From contig CM037472.1 in assembly GCA_021014325.1 (NCBI GenBank), positions 16,911,063 through 16,975,062 of the forward strand: a stretch of 64,000 nucleotides of DNA, in the 5' to 3' direction. This document shows, in pieces, positions 39,301 through 61,920 of the stretch (position 1 is the stretch's first letter; the number at the start of each line of letters is the position of its first letter). The DNA is from Plazaster borealis. Its lineage: Eukaryota > Echinodermata > Asteroidea > Forcipulatida > Labidiasteridae. Position numbers and translations under genes: made by a program. The notes beneath the pieces were generated by a model. That model had not been told where the DNA came from. It made no database searches and saw only the letters and a program-made list of their open reading frames with translations.

Positions 39301-42300
39301 TGAGGACATACAGAACATACTCATAAAACCATAAAACCATCTTCAAATACGATATGGCGGCCATCTTAGACATGGTGGCCATCTTGAAAAAAATAACAAA
39401 AAAATTGAAAATAACAAATAACAAGGACCTCCCTCACCAACTTTTTCAAAAAGTCCGGACGAGCAACATGTTATTTATTTTACTTGGCCTAAAGTGTTCA
39501 CAATTAAAATCAACTAATGGTGTTGTAATACTAATAGTGCACTAACTCAGGCCTGATGCATCGTTTTTGAAAGGGCAAGGGCACCAAGGCATTTTCTCCT
39601 TAGTAAAGGGCACCTCTATGAGGAAATTGTTAATTTCTATTGGAACATTTCAAGGGGCACCGAGGCAAATACCAGTTCACTTGTAACCAGCAAATACAAA
39701 TTACTAATTGTCTCCGTGGCAATTGCCTCCATTAAAAACCATCTAGCAACAAAGCAATGACTAAAATAAGGCCAAATAAAAAAAATACCAGTTGATCGTC
39801 CCCGCCCGCATCCTTTTTTGAGGCCGCATCCTTTTTTTTACTATTTACTATTTTTGATTTTTCTTCAAAATAAAACAATATTTGTTTGTATTTTTAACTA
39901 ACTACAACGTTTTTTTTCTTCAAATTTTTGATAAACTTACCGATGTTTTAGAATTTACAACACGAAAAACTAGGTCGTGAAACACAGAACCATTTTATTT
40001 GCATGGCCATCGGTCGTGTCGAACATTGTACATGCACATGTACATGTACATCGTACACTGCACGCATGCAAGCTCCAGCACTTGCATGCATAACATGATG
40101 AGCATACAACCTTGCTACCGCGCGTGCTGCATGCATGGGAACATGCCGTCCCGAATACTGTTAAGAGATCGATCACTTTATGGGAACGAAGTTAAGCTCC
40201 TGGGTTACGGACGGGCAACTCGACCATACTGAGACATCTCGACTGGTTTATAACGGTGTAAGTTTTAACGGGTTGACTCGACCTTTCAAACGTGTCGAGT
40301 TGGTCTTATGCCACGTACTTTGATGACCCATGCATTTCGTGTGGCGTTTGTGTATCTGAACACGTTTTTTTATATCAACATTTATCCGAGGTGAGCTGCA
40401 AGATGGTGTGTGCGTGTTAATTCGCGCAAATAAAGGCAAGATTCTTAAGCCTTGGTATGCACGGTCAGTGGGGGACGAAAGACGCATTATTGATATTTTC
40501 TCAGACTTTGCGTCGGGAGACTTCGACAATGGTGAAGTTGAACATCAACTCAGTAGTGTCTTTGTTTGTACCAAGAGTCATTTATTATTCATGTTCATCT
40601 TTTAGTGTAATAATCCCTGTTAACCCGGGTCCTAATGCAACAAACAGAGGTGATTTCAAACTGAAGATTTAGTCGCCTGTTGAAATTGGAATACTTGGCG
40701 GCCATCTTGGAAAAAAAATAACAAATAGTAAATAGTAAATAGTAAGGCCCTCATCCTCCTCATTTTTGAAAAATCCGGACGATCAACTGGTATTTTTTGT
40801 TATTTGGCCTAATCTCCCTGGTGGCATACTTTGAAATCATCCTGCTATTCAAAGCTATAACATCCCTTCCTTTATCCAATCCACAGTAATCTTGATGGAT
40901 CTTTGGGGGGGGGGCTCTATAATGTTCATCAGTCTGTGCCTGAAGCAAGGATGCACATTCTCCACTGATCAGTGCATACAGTGTAATCACTTGCAATGAT
41001 CACATCTGGTAAGTGGTTCTCCACTAAACAACAGAGTATCCCCACAGCATGCAATGCATTTTTGTATTCAATATCGGATTCTGGTTTTAGTACAATATTG
41101 ATGTCCTCCAGGGTTGCATAGCGTGGATTAGGGATTGATAAGACTGGCTTGCACTGAGTTCAACTGAATGCAAAGCATCATAAATCTGGCTACATGTATT
41201 TACTCTCTGGTCACGTTCACACAAAAATACAAGATCGTGACTCATCTTTGTGGCCAGCATTGACTCAATGTGGCATGAATTGATGAATACTAAACTATGA
41301 GAGGCATTTATATTACTGGTTTGTAAATTGGTATCATATGGTGCAATTGCTATCTTATAAAAAGTAAATCTACTGCCAGTCATATTTATTTAACCACACA
41401 GGTTTTATTTGTTTGATGTGACTTCCCTTCAGGTCTCAGTTTTTACATCACACTGTGATAACACCTTGCAAACATCCTGGTGTGGAGGCTGACTTTGTGA
41501 CAGTTCCGGTTTGGAAAGCAGACCAGTGACCTACATTGAAAACCCTAAATTTATCAACATATGGATTTTTGATGTTAATGTTTGCTGTTAATGGTTGAAA
41601 ACATTTAATGTCAGTTACCTGGTGATGGAGTCTAACAAGTTTAAATGCAGACTCTGTAAAAACAAAAAAATTTGTCCTACACTACAGTTTGTATTTTTTT
41701 TTTACATCAAGGCTTGAAATATATACAAATTTTCATTAGATCAAACGATTTTGTAGCTCTGAACTTTCACCAGATCATCTCTAGTTGTAATTTAACAATA
41801 GGCCTACCATTTTTTTTAAATTAACTTTTTCATTTTTTGCTGTTTTTTCACTGAGATTTGTAAGTAACATATCCAAAAGTATATAATGCTAAACAAAATT
41901 CATGTACTGTTGTTCACTTGTTGCTACATCATAAAATTACTGGACTAGCGTCAGTGGTACAGTGATTATTTCCAGCCCAGGCTAACAGTTAGTGTTTCCT
42001 TTCAATTCAAGAAAAAAACATTAAAATGCAGACTTTGTGAACAGGATGCATTCAGGAAATTATCAGTGACACATGTTCATATTATAACACTGCAACGAAA
42101 TTAAAACTGTACGCTCTGTGTATTGGACGAAAGCCCCGCCGGTGCGTTGGAGTGGCCCCGCCGGATCTTGGGAGGACAACGCTCCCAAGGCAGCCGTCCA
42201 GTGATTGGACGAATTATCGCACGCATTTGTTGATGTATAACATTGTATAACAACATGTATAATGATAAGAGATTATCCAGGTGCGCTGGCAGGATGCGTT

Positions 42301-45134
42301 GTTTTGGCGCCCTTTTCTAGCAATGTGTTGTGCATGATTTAGTTGTGTTAGACAGACCAAATGCTGAGTTCAGTGAGTGAGCATTGAATAAGTTGGGGTT
42401 CTTGGAGAATAAATAAATCAGTGTGTTTCATATTGAACGGAATTTGAGTTGGTTTGTTTTCTGTCTGCGTTTGGCTGCAGAGCAAACAAGGACCCGTTGG
42501 CAGTACGTTACAATACTGTAACTTCAATAAAATGGCTCTGACCACAATATTTAGTAATAAACAGCAGCAGTGCCACAACACGCTTGGCTGATCTTCATTA
42601 TTAGGCCTAATCTTTGTAACTTGACTATGTGACCATCCTTTGCCCGCCGTTCAAAGACTAACCATCTCTATGCTGGCTCCTATTGCTGGCACACACAGCT
42701 ATGAACTGGAAGCTTCAAAGGATGCATTACTCTGAAAATATCAAACTCTGTGCTTAAATGTGCTATTAAATTTTAAAGTTCACAATAAAACATCTTTATT
42801 GAATGAAACATCTGCCATAATTTATTTAATGTCAGACTCATAATTTGAATTTTCCCAAGCTTGATCAGGCCTTGTGCTAACTATTTCTTTTGACTTTTCC
42901 CCCGGGCTAGTGAGCTGTGTCCCCAGCATCAATTTTGATAAAGCCTATCAGATAACATCTTTAAATTCAAACATTAAATTATTATTTCAACAGGGTAGGT
43001 TGCTAGTTTTTGACAATCCAGCCAGGCAACATGCATGTAAGTCTAAGAGCCAAGTTTGACTAGCATGCAGCTTTCTTGACTAGTGTTTTCACGTCAAGCT
43101 AGTGAATAAATCAAGCCCTGTTGATTAATGTACAATTGGCGTACATGAGTTTGTTCCATAATGAGCATTTTAGCTTGAACCTCCCAAATAGTTGACAAGT
43201 CTCCAACTTTTTTAGACCTTTGTTTGAAGTTAACAAATTAGGATTCATCCGTGACAGCATGAATGAATCAAACAACAGATGTAAGACTAACATGAAAAGA
43301 TGGCACTGAATCCAACCGTAATTTTCCACTAATTATGAACAAAAAATAGAATATTATTTACCCACATTTGATTAAGGTTATGGTTGGGGGGGTTTTCCTG
43401 AGTAAAAAACAAGCATCTTCCCCAGTAAACAATCAACATTATTGTTAATATTTGGCCATGCGACCTTGTGCTACCTTTATTTTAACCACGCTAACAGTTG
43501 ACAAAATTTGTTTTTGAGAGCCATTAAAGGCACTGAACAAGGCACTGAAAGGCACGGAAATTGTCAAAGACCAGTGTTCTCACTTGGTGTATCCCAACAT
43601 ATGCATAAAATAACAAGCCTGTGAAAATTTGGCCTCAATTGGTCATCGAAGTTGCAAGAAAATGATGAAAGAAAACACCCTTGTTGTACAATTTGTGTGC
43701 TTTCAGATAGGAATAAAAACTTCTTGCAAGAAGTTTTTATTATTTTAGTGAGAAATTACCTCTTTCTCGAAAACTACGTTACTTCAGAGGGAGTCGTTTC
43801 CTACAATGTTTTATACTATCAACAGCTCTCCGTTGCTTGTTACCAAATAAGTCTTTATGCTAATAAAATATTTGTCTTGAGTCATTACCAAATGTGTACG
43901 ATACCTTTAAGCGCAACAATCAAAGTTCATACACACTTCAGGCTTTCAGCTCAGGAGATGAACACATTACTACAAGTTTGTTACTCGGCTGAGTCCATAA
44001 AAGTTAAAATATAAATGCCAAGGAGCAATGCTCCAGGACCAGGACCAAGATTCGAACCCACATCTGATGACTCGCAGCCACCAAAACTGAAATTTGGTCC
44101 ACTAGACCAGTCGGCCACACGCTGCAACATGCACAAAGACTGCATGCAACAGCCACTTACATGTGTCTTGATGGCATCTTCATCATTCATAAAGTTCATG
44201 TATTCAAAATTAAATTCAATCTAATCCCTTTTATTTCTAGTCCATACACAAAATAAACAATGAATAGAAGATACACATATAAATCTAGTGATAATACAGG
44301 CTAAGGGTAAATAATAGTGTTTTATATTGATAGCAAAAGAACATTACACGGAAAAAACAAACAAACAAACAAAACAACAAAACAACAAAACAACAAAACA
44401 TGGACATTGAAGTGGAAAGGCCCATAAATTATAAAAAGCAGGGCTTGTCAAGTATAGAAATAAAGCAATGTTAGCGAATACTGAGCCCAAGAAAATGAGG
44501 GAAATGGAGGAGAAGGATGTGAGAAGCACAAACAATGCAATTATTTACGAGATGAACAACACATAATTAATACTGTAAACTGTGGCCTACATTAGCACAC
44601 GTATACAAGCAGATTGTTTTGGGGTATATTTTTTTAAAGAATTAAGGTGAAGCCCATCAATAAAATTATAAATTCTTGCTTGTATACACTATGTAAGTGG
44701 GTATAAATAAATAAATATTACAGTCTACATAACTGCATTATTATTATTTTCATTCAATTCCATTCGTGCCACTTGTATTTATTAGTAAAACCATAAAACA
44801 GAGCTCGGTCCCAGAGCTCTTCGATAATGACAAATTAATTTATGACAAGTTTATATTCGACAAACCAACACGAACTGTTTACCTCGCATTCATACAGGAT
44901 TCGCAATTGGCCATCCATCCATTCCTCAATGTTGAGTCGTAATCTCATCTGTTTTCTGTTGTATTTTGCTGTGACATGAATGTTTCTCTTCTTGCTCTTG
45001 TTTTCGTCCGGTGACATTGGTGATGAAGATTTCAGCTCCATGGAAACCTTCCTAGCAGCTTCTTGAGAAGACGTCTTCGCTAAGGATTGTCCAGTGCTGT
45101 TCGGCGGTCTCCGAGATTCACCTGTTGTCGCCAT
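27313..45134 (-). CDS. PPP1R14: PPP1R14-family protein phosphatase 1 inhibitor (CPI-17/PHI-1/KEPI-like), three coding exons, complete
   Basis: The assembled product is 133 residues; human family members are about 115-165. These proteins inhibit PP1/myosin phosphatase when phosphorylated at one conserved threonine. The inhibitory segment reads NIHVTAKYNRKQMRLRL, which aligns with the CPI-17 VTVKYDRREL motif, so Thr55 is the predicted switch residue. It is followed by the family helices: NIEEWMDGQLRILYECE, then VEIDIDALLETEERF and KPKE, then TFIRELLQKIEVL and stop. The order, the acidic EIDID segment and the FIxELLxKI helix all match the PHI domain. All three exons join in phase 0. The first 45 residues are Ser/Lys-rich and low in conservation. 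Exon 1 to exon 2 spans a 16,965 base intron. Which vertebrate paralogue (A, B or C) it matches cannot be decided; it may be the single invertebrate form. Confidence 0.9.
27810..27917 (-). CDS. PPP1R14: PPP1R14 coding exon 2 (acidic EIDID segment)
   Basis: 36 codons between a pyrimidine-rich CACACAG acceptor and a GTGAGT donor. It encodes EDEDYPVEIDIDALL through KPKE, matching the middle of the PHI domain (vertebrate forms have EIDIDDLL and KPTE at these places). Too short, and lacking an ATG, to be found as a free ORF. Confidence 0.9.
27946..28080. repeat. AT-rich simple sequence (AAATA, TA) next to PPP1R14 exon 2
   Basis: AAATA units with an (AT)7 core, starting about 30 bases from the exon 2 acceptor. 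No other structure. Confidence 0.85.
28421..28610. mobile_element. Foldback MITE, family A (diverged 3' end)
   Basis: Left end CAGGGCCCACTTTCATAGAG; right end degraded to GCTTAATGAAAATGAGCCTG. Confidence 0.7.
29570..29931 (+). mobile_element. MITE, family B, copy 4 (diverged)
   Basis: TTAAAGGCAGGGTATACTTT start, family-B interior with many changes and an insert, and end GTACACCCTACCTTTAG. Seems an older branch. Confidence 0.75.
30297..30740. mobile_element. TTAA-bounded MITE
   Basis: TTAAAGGTAGGGTCATACTT at the left and TATGACCCTACATGTACCTT-TAA at the right. The interior has its own inverted pair, AAATTTGAATCTCAAAA and TTTTGAGATTCAAATTT. No homologue among the other copies here. Confidence 0.75.
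31338..31365. repeat. Perfect 12 bp inverted repeat, 4 base loop
   Basis: GCATCCTATATT and AATATAGGATGC around GATA. Meaning unknown. Confidence 0.85.
33481..33797 (-). mobile_element. MITE, family B, copy 5 (inverted, internally deleted)
   Basis: TTAAAGGCACTGTACACATT to GTGTACGATGCCTTTAA; lacks the CTTGCAAGAAG hairpin section found in the other copies. Confidence 0.85.
34303..34375. repeat. 28 bp tandem duplication with TACATG words
   Basis: GAGCTGCATACACTTGTACT is repeated at a spacing of 28 bases, followed by TGTACATGTACATGTACTGT. Confidence 0.85.
34536..34899. mobile_element. Foldback element, family E, copy 1
   Basis: AGGCCAAGTAACAAAATTAACG at the left and CTTTTGTTACTTGGCCT at the right are inverted ends; CGTCCCCGCCCCC lies inside the left end and AAGTCCGGA inside the right. 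ATGGCAGCCATCTTGG occurs inside. Confidence 0.8.
36109..36522. mobile_element. GCGTTCCA-ended foldback element
   Basis: GGCTGCGTTCCATTTACGCA at the left is matched by the inverse of GGGCAAGTGGAACACACCCC at the right, with multiple GCAAACG/CGTTTGC words. About 410 bases, in PPP1R14 intron 1. The ends resemble those of hAT-type MITEs; the assignment is tentative. Confidence 0.65.
38897..39492. mobile_element. Foldback element, family E, copy 2
   Basis: TAAATAACATGTTGCTCGTC at the left and GACGAGCAACATGTTATTTA at the right are exact inverted copies, within the family ends (GTCAAGTAAAA and TTTACTTGGCC). GATGGCGG words again lie inside. Confidence 0.85.
39549..39740 (+). repeat. Partial family C repeat
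   Basis: AGGCCTGATGCATCG start, GGGCAAGGGCACCAAGGCAT and AAGGGGCACCGAGGCAAATA inside; 3' end lost. Confidence 0.6.
39767..40812. mobile_element. Foldback element, family E, copy 3, with about 700 bases of extra sequence
   Basis: TACCAGTTGATCGTCCCCGC at the left is matched by CCGGACGATCAACTGGTATT at the right, within AGGCCAAATAA ends. Unlike copies 1 and 2 it contains about 700 bases (roughly 39950-40660) of unrelated, GC-richer DNA. Confidence 0.75.
42868..43122. repeat. Partial family G repeat
   Basis: ATCAGGCCTTGTGCTAACT start and GCTAGTGAATAAATCAAGCC-CTG end, distantly like the copies at 13382 and 50307. Low confidence in its limits. Confidence 0.4.
43524..43910 (+). mobile_element. TTAA-bounded MITE, family B, copy 6
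   Basis: TTAAAGGCACTGAACAAGGC to TGTACGATACCTTTAA, full length. Confidence 0.88.
44010..44140 (-). mobile_element. tRNA-like relic, minus strand
   Basis: Minus strand reads GTGTGGCCGACTGGTCTAG (A-box arm) and GATGTGGGTTCGAATCTTGG (B-box arm). Looks like a SINE head of the D type with an unfamiliar downstream part, or an old tRNA pseudogene. Confidence 0.5.
44350..44400. repeat. (AAAC)n/(AAAAC)n simple repeat
   Basis: Runs of AACAAACAAAC and AAAACAACAAAACAAC. On the opposite strand it gives a short Phe/Cys/Val ORF that is not a gene. Confidence 0.9.
44883..45134 (-). CDS. PPP1R14: PPP1R14 coding exon 1 (inhibitory motif with switch threonine)
   Basis: 84 codons from ATG (45132-45134, context AAAAATGG) to GAG followed by a GTAAAC donor. 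Contains the phospho-site segment and the first PHI-domain helix. Reading past the donor gives an unrelated tail, so the exon ends here. Confidence 0.92.
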
Positions 45135-45924
45135 TTTTATTGCATTAAATCTGCCCTCGACTACGTTGTGAGATACGGCGTACGGACGACGGACGACGGA
45201 CGGTGAATGTGAATGTGCGGTTCAATCAACAAGGCGCACTGCTGATGACGCCGTGTCCATGATACGGACGGACCGTGTGAATAAAAATAACAGACAAAAC
45301 GGAACCAGCCTAGTGCGCAGAGCCGTATATTGAGAAGGGCGCCCCCGCGGCGGTCGCTCCAGTTGTTGCATCCTATGTCTTGGGATTAAGGCCAACAAAT
45401 CTAAGGGGAAGATCGTTCTTCTGAAACTGAAGAGGAGGGATTTTAAAGCCAAACATATCCCTAGCACCGTCCTTTGCAGATCATTCATTTTGTGGTTTAC
45501 TTTTGGTTTGGCATAGGCCTATATACAGCTGCTAGAGGATGAGCGAGCCGTCTTCAAATTAAGATGGCCAAGTTTATGCTCAACTCAAAGTTAAATGAAT
45601 GATTTCAACCCCCCCCCCCCTGCTCAGGGTAGCCCATCAAGTTTTGTTTAGGATTATACATTTCTACCCTTGCTTAATTTGATTGCAGCAATCGATATAA
45701 TGCATGTAATCATGCACCATTGTGCAATTTTTCATTGTTTTTTCTAAAACAAGACTACACAATTTGATTAAATTTTTACTGTTTTGGTTTAGGACGAGAA
45801 TGGCTTTACTCTATCAAAAACCAATCATGTTATTACCTCCTTTGACATTGTTTTGTGAAAAAGGGAGACGTGTTTTGCCTTCTCAATGATGCGAGATGCT
45901 CCCCTCATCGTAATGCATATTACA

Positions 45925-46079
45925 CAGTGGCATAACCTCCACCCTCACCTAGAACACTTTCCCCCTCCCCAAATGAGATCAAAAAATCCAAAAATGATTG
46001 GTTCGATACATAACAGCCCCCCCCAGTGTCTTTGCCCCCACTTGCCCCCGCCAAATGAAAATGTCTGGTTATGCCACTG
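45925..46079. mobile_element. Foldback MITE with CAGTGGCATAACC ends
   Basis: The 13 base ends CAGTGGCATAACC (45925-45937) and GGTTATGCCACTG (46067-46079) are perfect inverted copies; the interior is C-rich on the plus strand. Confidence 0.8.
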
Positions 46080-46504
46080 CATGTACATATAACGAAAAGA
46101 ACACACATCCTGCAACTAATCAGAAAACAAAGAGAAATCTGGCATAACAAAGAAATTAATTTTTACCTCGGTTCGTATTATTTTTATTTGGTGACTTTTT
46201 GAACACAAAACACTGAAGCTCACTTAAATACTACAACCAGTACAGCACAAGATATGAACATGCTTAGAATTGATGGCTTTCTTTTAATTGTATTTAGTAG
46301 TAATTGAAGAGTTGTCAACCTCAACAAACAGACAACAAATTAAAACCAGTTGAAAGTAACAACACTGGATGTGACAAAGTGTAGGTCAGCTTGCATACTA
46401 TAGTTTAAAGTAGTATCATAAACTAATGTGTGATAGCTTTAATATGAATACCAATGCTTCAAGTCAAAATCGGCCTTATGCATTGATGTCATCCAGCTGC
46501 CATA

Positions 46505-46640
46505 TTAGAGGTAAACTGATGATGAAACAATGGAAACTTACAAAATAGTAGGTGCAGCACTCAGAATTGGCCAATCAGCAACCTCCTTTTGACCTCTAAA
46601 CGAGGGCACCCTACTCAAGTGACGTCATTTGCATAAGGTC
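46505..46640 (+). repeat. Interspersed repeat, family H (diverged)
   Basis: CTGATGATGAAACAATGGAA start, TTTGACCTCTAAACGAGGGC and GTGACGTCATTTGCATAAGG at the end. Similar in layout to the copies at 14697 and 16855. Confidence 0.5.
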
Positions 46641-46881
46641 TCTCCTCAAGGTCATTGGTATAACCAGCAGTGTAAATACAACTTGCCTAGAGAATTGACT
46701 CAAGTTTTTATAACAGTAACATAAGGTCTGCATTACTTATCAAATATTTTGAAAACAACTAAACAACCGACTGTTATGTCAATATTGTCACTGCATAAAA
46801 TGTTTACTGTGTGATATCATAAAGGACTTGATGGCATTACTGGTAATTGGTCTCTCAACTGGATGAACTGTAGAAGACCTA

Positions 46882-46977
46882 GTTTTTGAATTTTGAAATG
46901 TAAAATATTTTGTTAATCTAGGGAGGTTTGTTTTTGAATTTTGAAATGTAAAATATTTTGTTAATGTAGGGAGGTTT
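46882..46977. repeat. 48 bp tandem duplication
   Basis: Two direct copies at a period of 48, differing by a single base (TTAATCTAGG versus TTAATGTAGG). Confidence 0.92.
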
Positions 46978-47048
46978 GTTGTGCGGAAAGCCTCCATAAA
47001 TGTCCACCATGCAGAGTTTCAGCAAACATTTCTGTAAGTCAAGTCATC

Positions 47049-47160
47049 GGGCCCAATTTCATGGCACTGCTTACCGCAGAATGCTGGGCTTACGGGGCAC
47101 TTAAAGGTGCATGCTTCCATCGCCCAGAAGTGTAGAAGTCTGCGCTATAAAATTGGACCC
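47049..47160. mobile_element. Short foldback MITE, family A (CATGGCACTGCTTACCG subtype)
   Basis: GGGCCCAATTTCATGGCACT and GCGCTATAAAATTGGACCC ends, 117 bases after the PSMC1 stop, so possibly within its 3' UTR. Confidence 0.7.
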
Positions 47161-47276
47161 AGACCTTTAAATTTCCAACAAAAGGCTTTGCAAAAAGGTA
47201 AACAAAATTATGTAGGTATTCAAGAGACTAGATATTAGTTATTAAGTTACTTGGAAAGATTATAAACCTTCCTTTC

Positions 47277-60278
<13,002 letters not shown>

Positions 60279-61119
60279 GTTTTCCTTTCAATTCAATACA
60301 CAGAGCAAGACGAAATACGGTAAACGAAATTTGGAGTAAATATTGCCAGCCAGAAATGTTTTCTTGTTCTTTTTCGATCAAGCACAGAAGCAGTCCACAA
60401 AAAATATGTCCACTATTTCTCGTAGACTGCAATGATATATTGTGCCGTTTCATAGTCAGCCAATACAACATATATTGCACACCTGAATAAAAAATAAATG
60501 AATAAGTTAACCCTTTAAATATATTCAAAAATGGTTGTATTTTATAGAATTTTTCTTTCCGATTAATCATTTGAATATTTTAAATATTTTTTATTTTTTA
60601 TTTGTATGAATTAATTATCAATTTTATAAAACACAGTTATTTTGATAAAAGGCAATACACTTTGTAGAGTTCACCTTGTAAGTTGCATAGACAGCAGAGG
60701 GCGCGCTTTAACTTAAAAACTAAATTACATACGCTGAATTGTTTACGAGATGTGAGATCCGCAGGGAGACTTCAGACTGATTAAAAACAGTGCAAAGATT
60801 GGAAACTCACCGATTCAAAGGTGCGACGTAATATTATATTTATTTGTTAACTTTTGGTGAATGACAGGACCCTACTTTAATCTTTTTGTTGTTGTTAATG
60901 CTGTTTTTAATTGCAAAATAGTAAAACGGCAAATACCACTTGCGCAGCAAAGTCTGGTACCTGGACTTGTTGAAATTACTTTGGAATGTTTACATTTGGT
61001 AAACAGAGCTCCCGTCTATATAGGCAAAACTTGTATAATTTTTAAATCATTGCGCGCGTGACGAATGATTATGCAATTCTGTAGTAAAATCTAGAGGTGG
61101 AAAATAAATTTATTTTCTC

Positions 61120-61230
61120 TCTGCCATGATAAAATATAGAGGAAGATAAAAAAGACAGAGAAAATAACATTAAGTCTGCCATGATAAAATATGGAGGAAG
61201 ATAAAAAAAGACAGAGAAAATAACATTAAG
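61120..61230. repeat. 55 bp tandem duplication
   Basis: Two direct copies starting TCTGCCATGATAAAATATAG and TCTGCCATGATAAAATATGG; the second has one extra A. Confidence 0.92.
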
Positions 61231-61372
61231 AGGAAAATATGTGCATATGATCTTATCGTAGACCCACTGGGGTGCTGTAGTAGTATCTCCTTCCTTTTTC
61301 GAAATTTTGGCATCATCGGTCGCACTAGTGCCCCAGATTACGGTCGTATTTTCCTCGAGGGATCGTCAATTT

Positions 61373-61555
61373 AGACGGGTGCCTTACCTCAACCATGACA
61401 ACAGGGCGGTTGAGGCAGGACACCTGTCTAAAATTGGACAGGTGTCCTGCCTCAACTGCTGTTATCACGGTTGAGGCAAGGCACCCGTCTAATCGACGGG
61501 TGCCCTACCTCAAACCGCGTAGTCGTCACGGTTGAGGCAGAGCACCCGTCTAAGG
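61373..61555. repeat. Cluster of palindromes with GACGGGTGCC/CCTCAACC words
   Basis: A long hairpin has about 55 base arms (61373-61428 and 61437-61491) around an 8 base loop; its inner 20 bases pair perfectly (61409-61428 with 61437-61456). A second hairpin follows at about 61494-61552 with similar arm sequence. Confidence 0.85.
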
Positions 61556-61920
61556 TCCAACTGAGAGTTGGATGCGAAGATCCAAGGTTGTCAAGGTTGT
61601 TTGGCAGGTCATTTTGTAAATGAGAAAAAGAAGGGGTCCAAGGCCGTTTCGTTGAGGCACATTGGACATCACTTCGACAGGTTTTGATGAAACTCCCTGG
61701 ATGCTGACTTCTGTCTCCCAATGGGGAAGGATAAAATCCGCTGGTGAAGAGAGGACCATTGATGCCAAATTGGTGAAGTTTGAGCAACAACCTACAATAT
61801 TTGATGGGGAACAGAGTCAAATGCTTTGGCGAAGTCTAAAATGATGACGTCAACTTGGTGGTCTATGGTGGATGTATTCATTTGCCTCACAAGGACCATT
61901 TTTCGACTAGTGGCCGATAT
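61553..61920 (-). pseudogene. Decayed LINE reverse transcriptase fragment
   Basis: In shifting minus-strand frames it reads DVIILDFAKAFDSVPHQ (RT motif A), LLLKLHQFGINGPLFT, then SNVPQRNGLGPLLFLIY (motif B region) and NDLPNNLDNLGSS. At least two frameshifts. No YADD box seen in this stretch, so it is a fragment of a non-LTR element. Confidence 0.8.

Larger units (their letters stand above)
27918..44882. other. PPP1R14 intron 1, about 17 kb of repeats and unique AT-rich DNA
   Basis: No coding exon supported inside. It carries simple AT-rich DNA next to exon 2, TTAA-type MITEs, foldback elements with GTCCCCGCCC ends, a GCGTTCCA-ended foldback element, partial family-C and family-G repeats, and a tRNA-like relic; each is listed separately. 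The remaining DNA shows nothing I recognise. Regulatory elements for the gene would be expected here but none can be named. Confidence 0.75.
45135..47276. other. Short interval between PSMC1 end and PPP1R14 start
   Basis: Holds the PPP1R14 promoter side (GC-richer, about 45150-45360, with repeated CGGACGACGGA), a foldback element at 45925-46079, a family-H repeat, a 48 bp tandem duplication and a foldback MITE just after the PSMC1 stop. No gene seen. Confidence 0.6.

Noticed and set aside
40140..40215. 5S rRNA-like text (GAAGTTAAGCTCCTGGG)
   Set aside because: Only a short stretch is similar; no C box or paired helices as in 5S RNA.
45222..45488. 88-codon minus-strand ORF upstream of PPP1R14
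   Set aside because: Lies in the promoter side, no family resemblance, and includes the GAGCCGTATATT repeat word.
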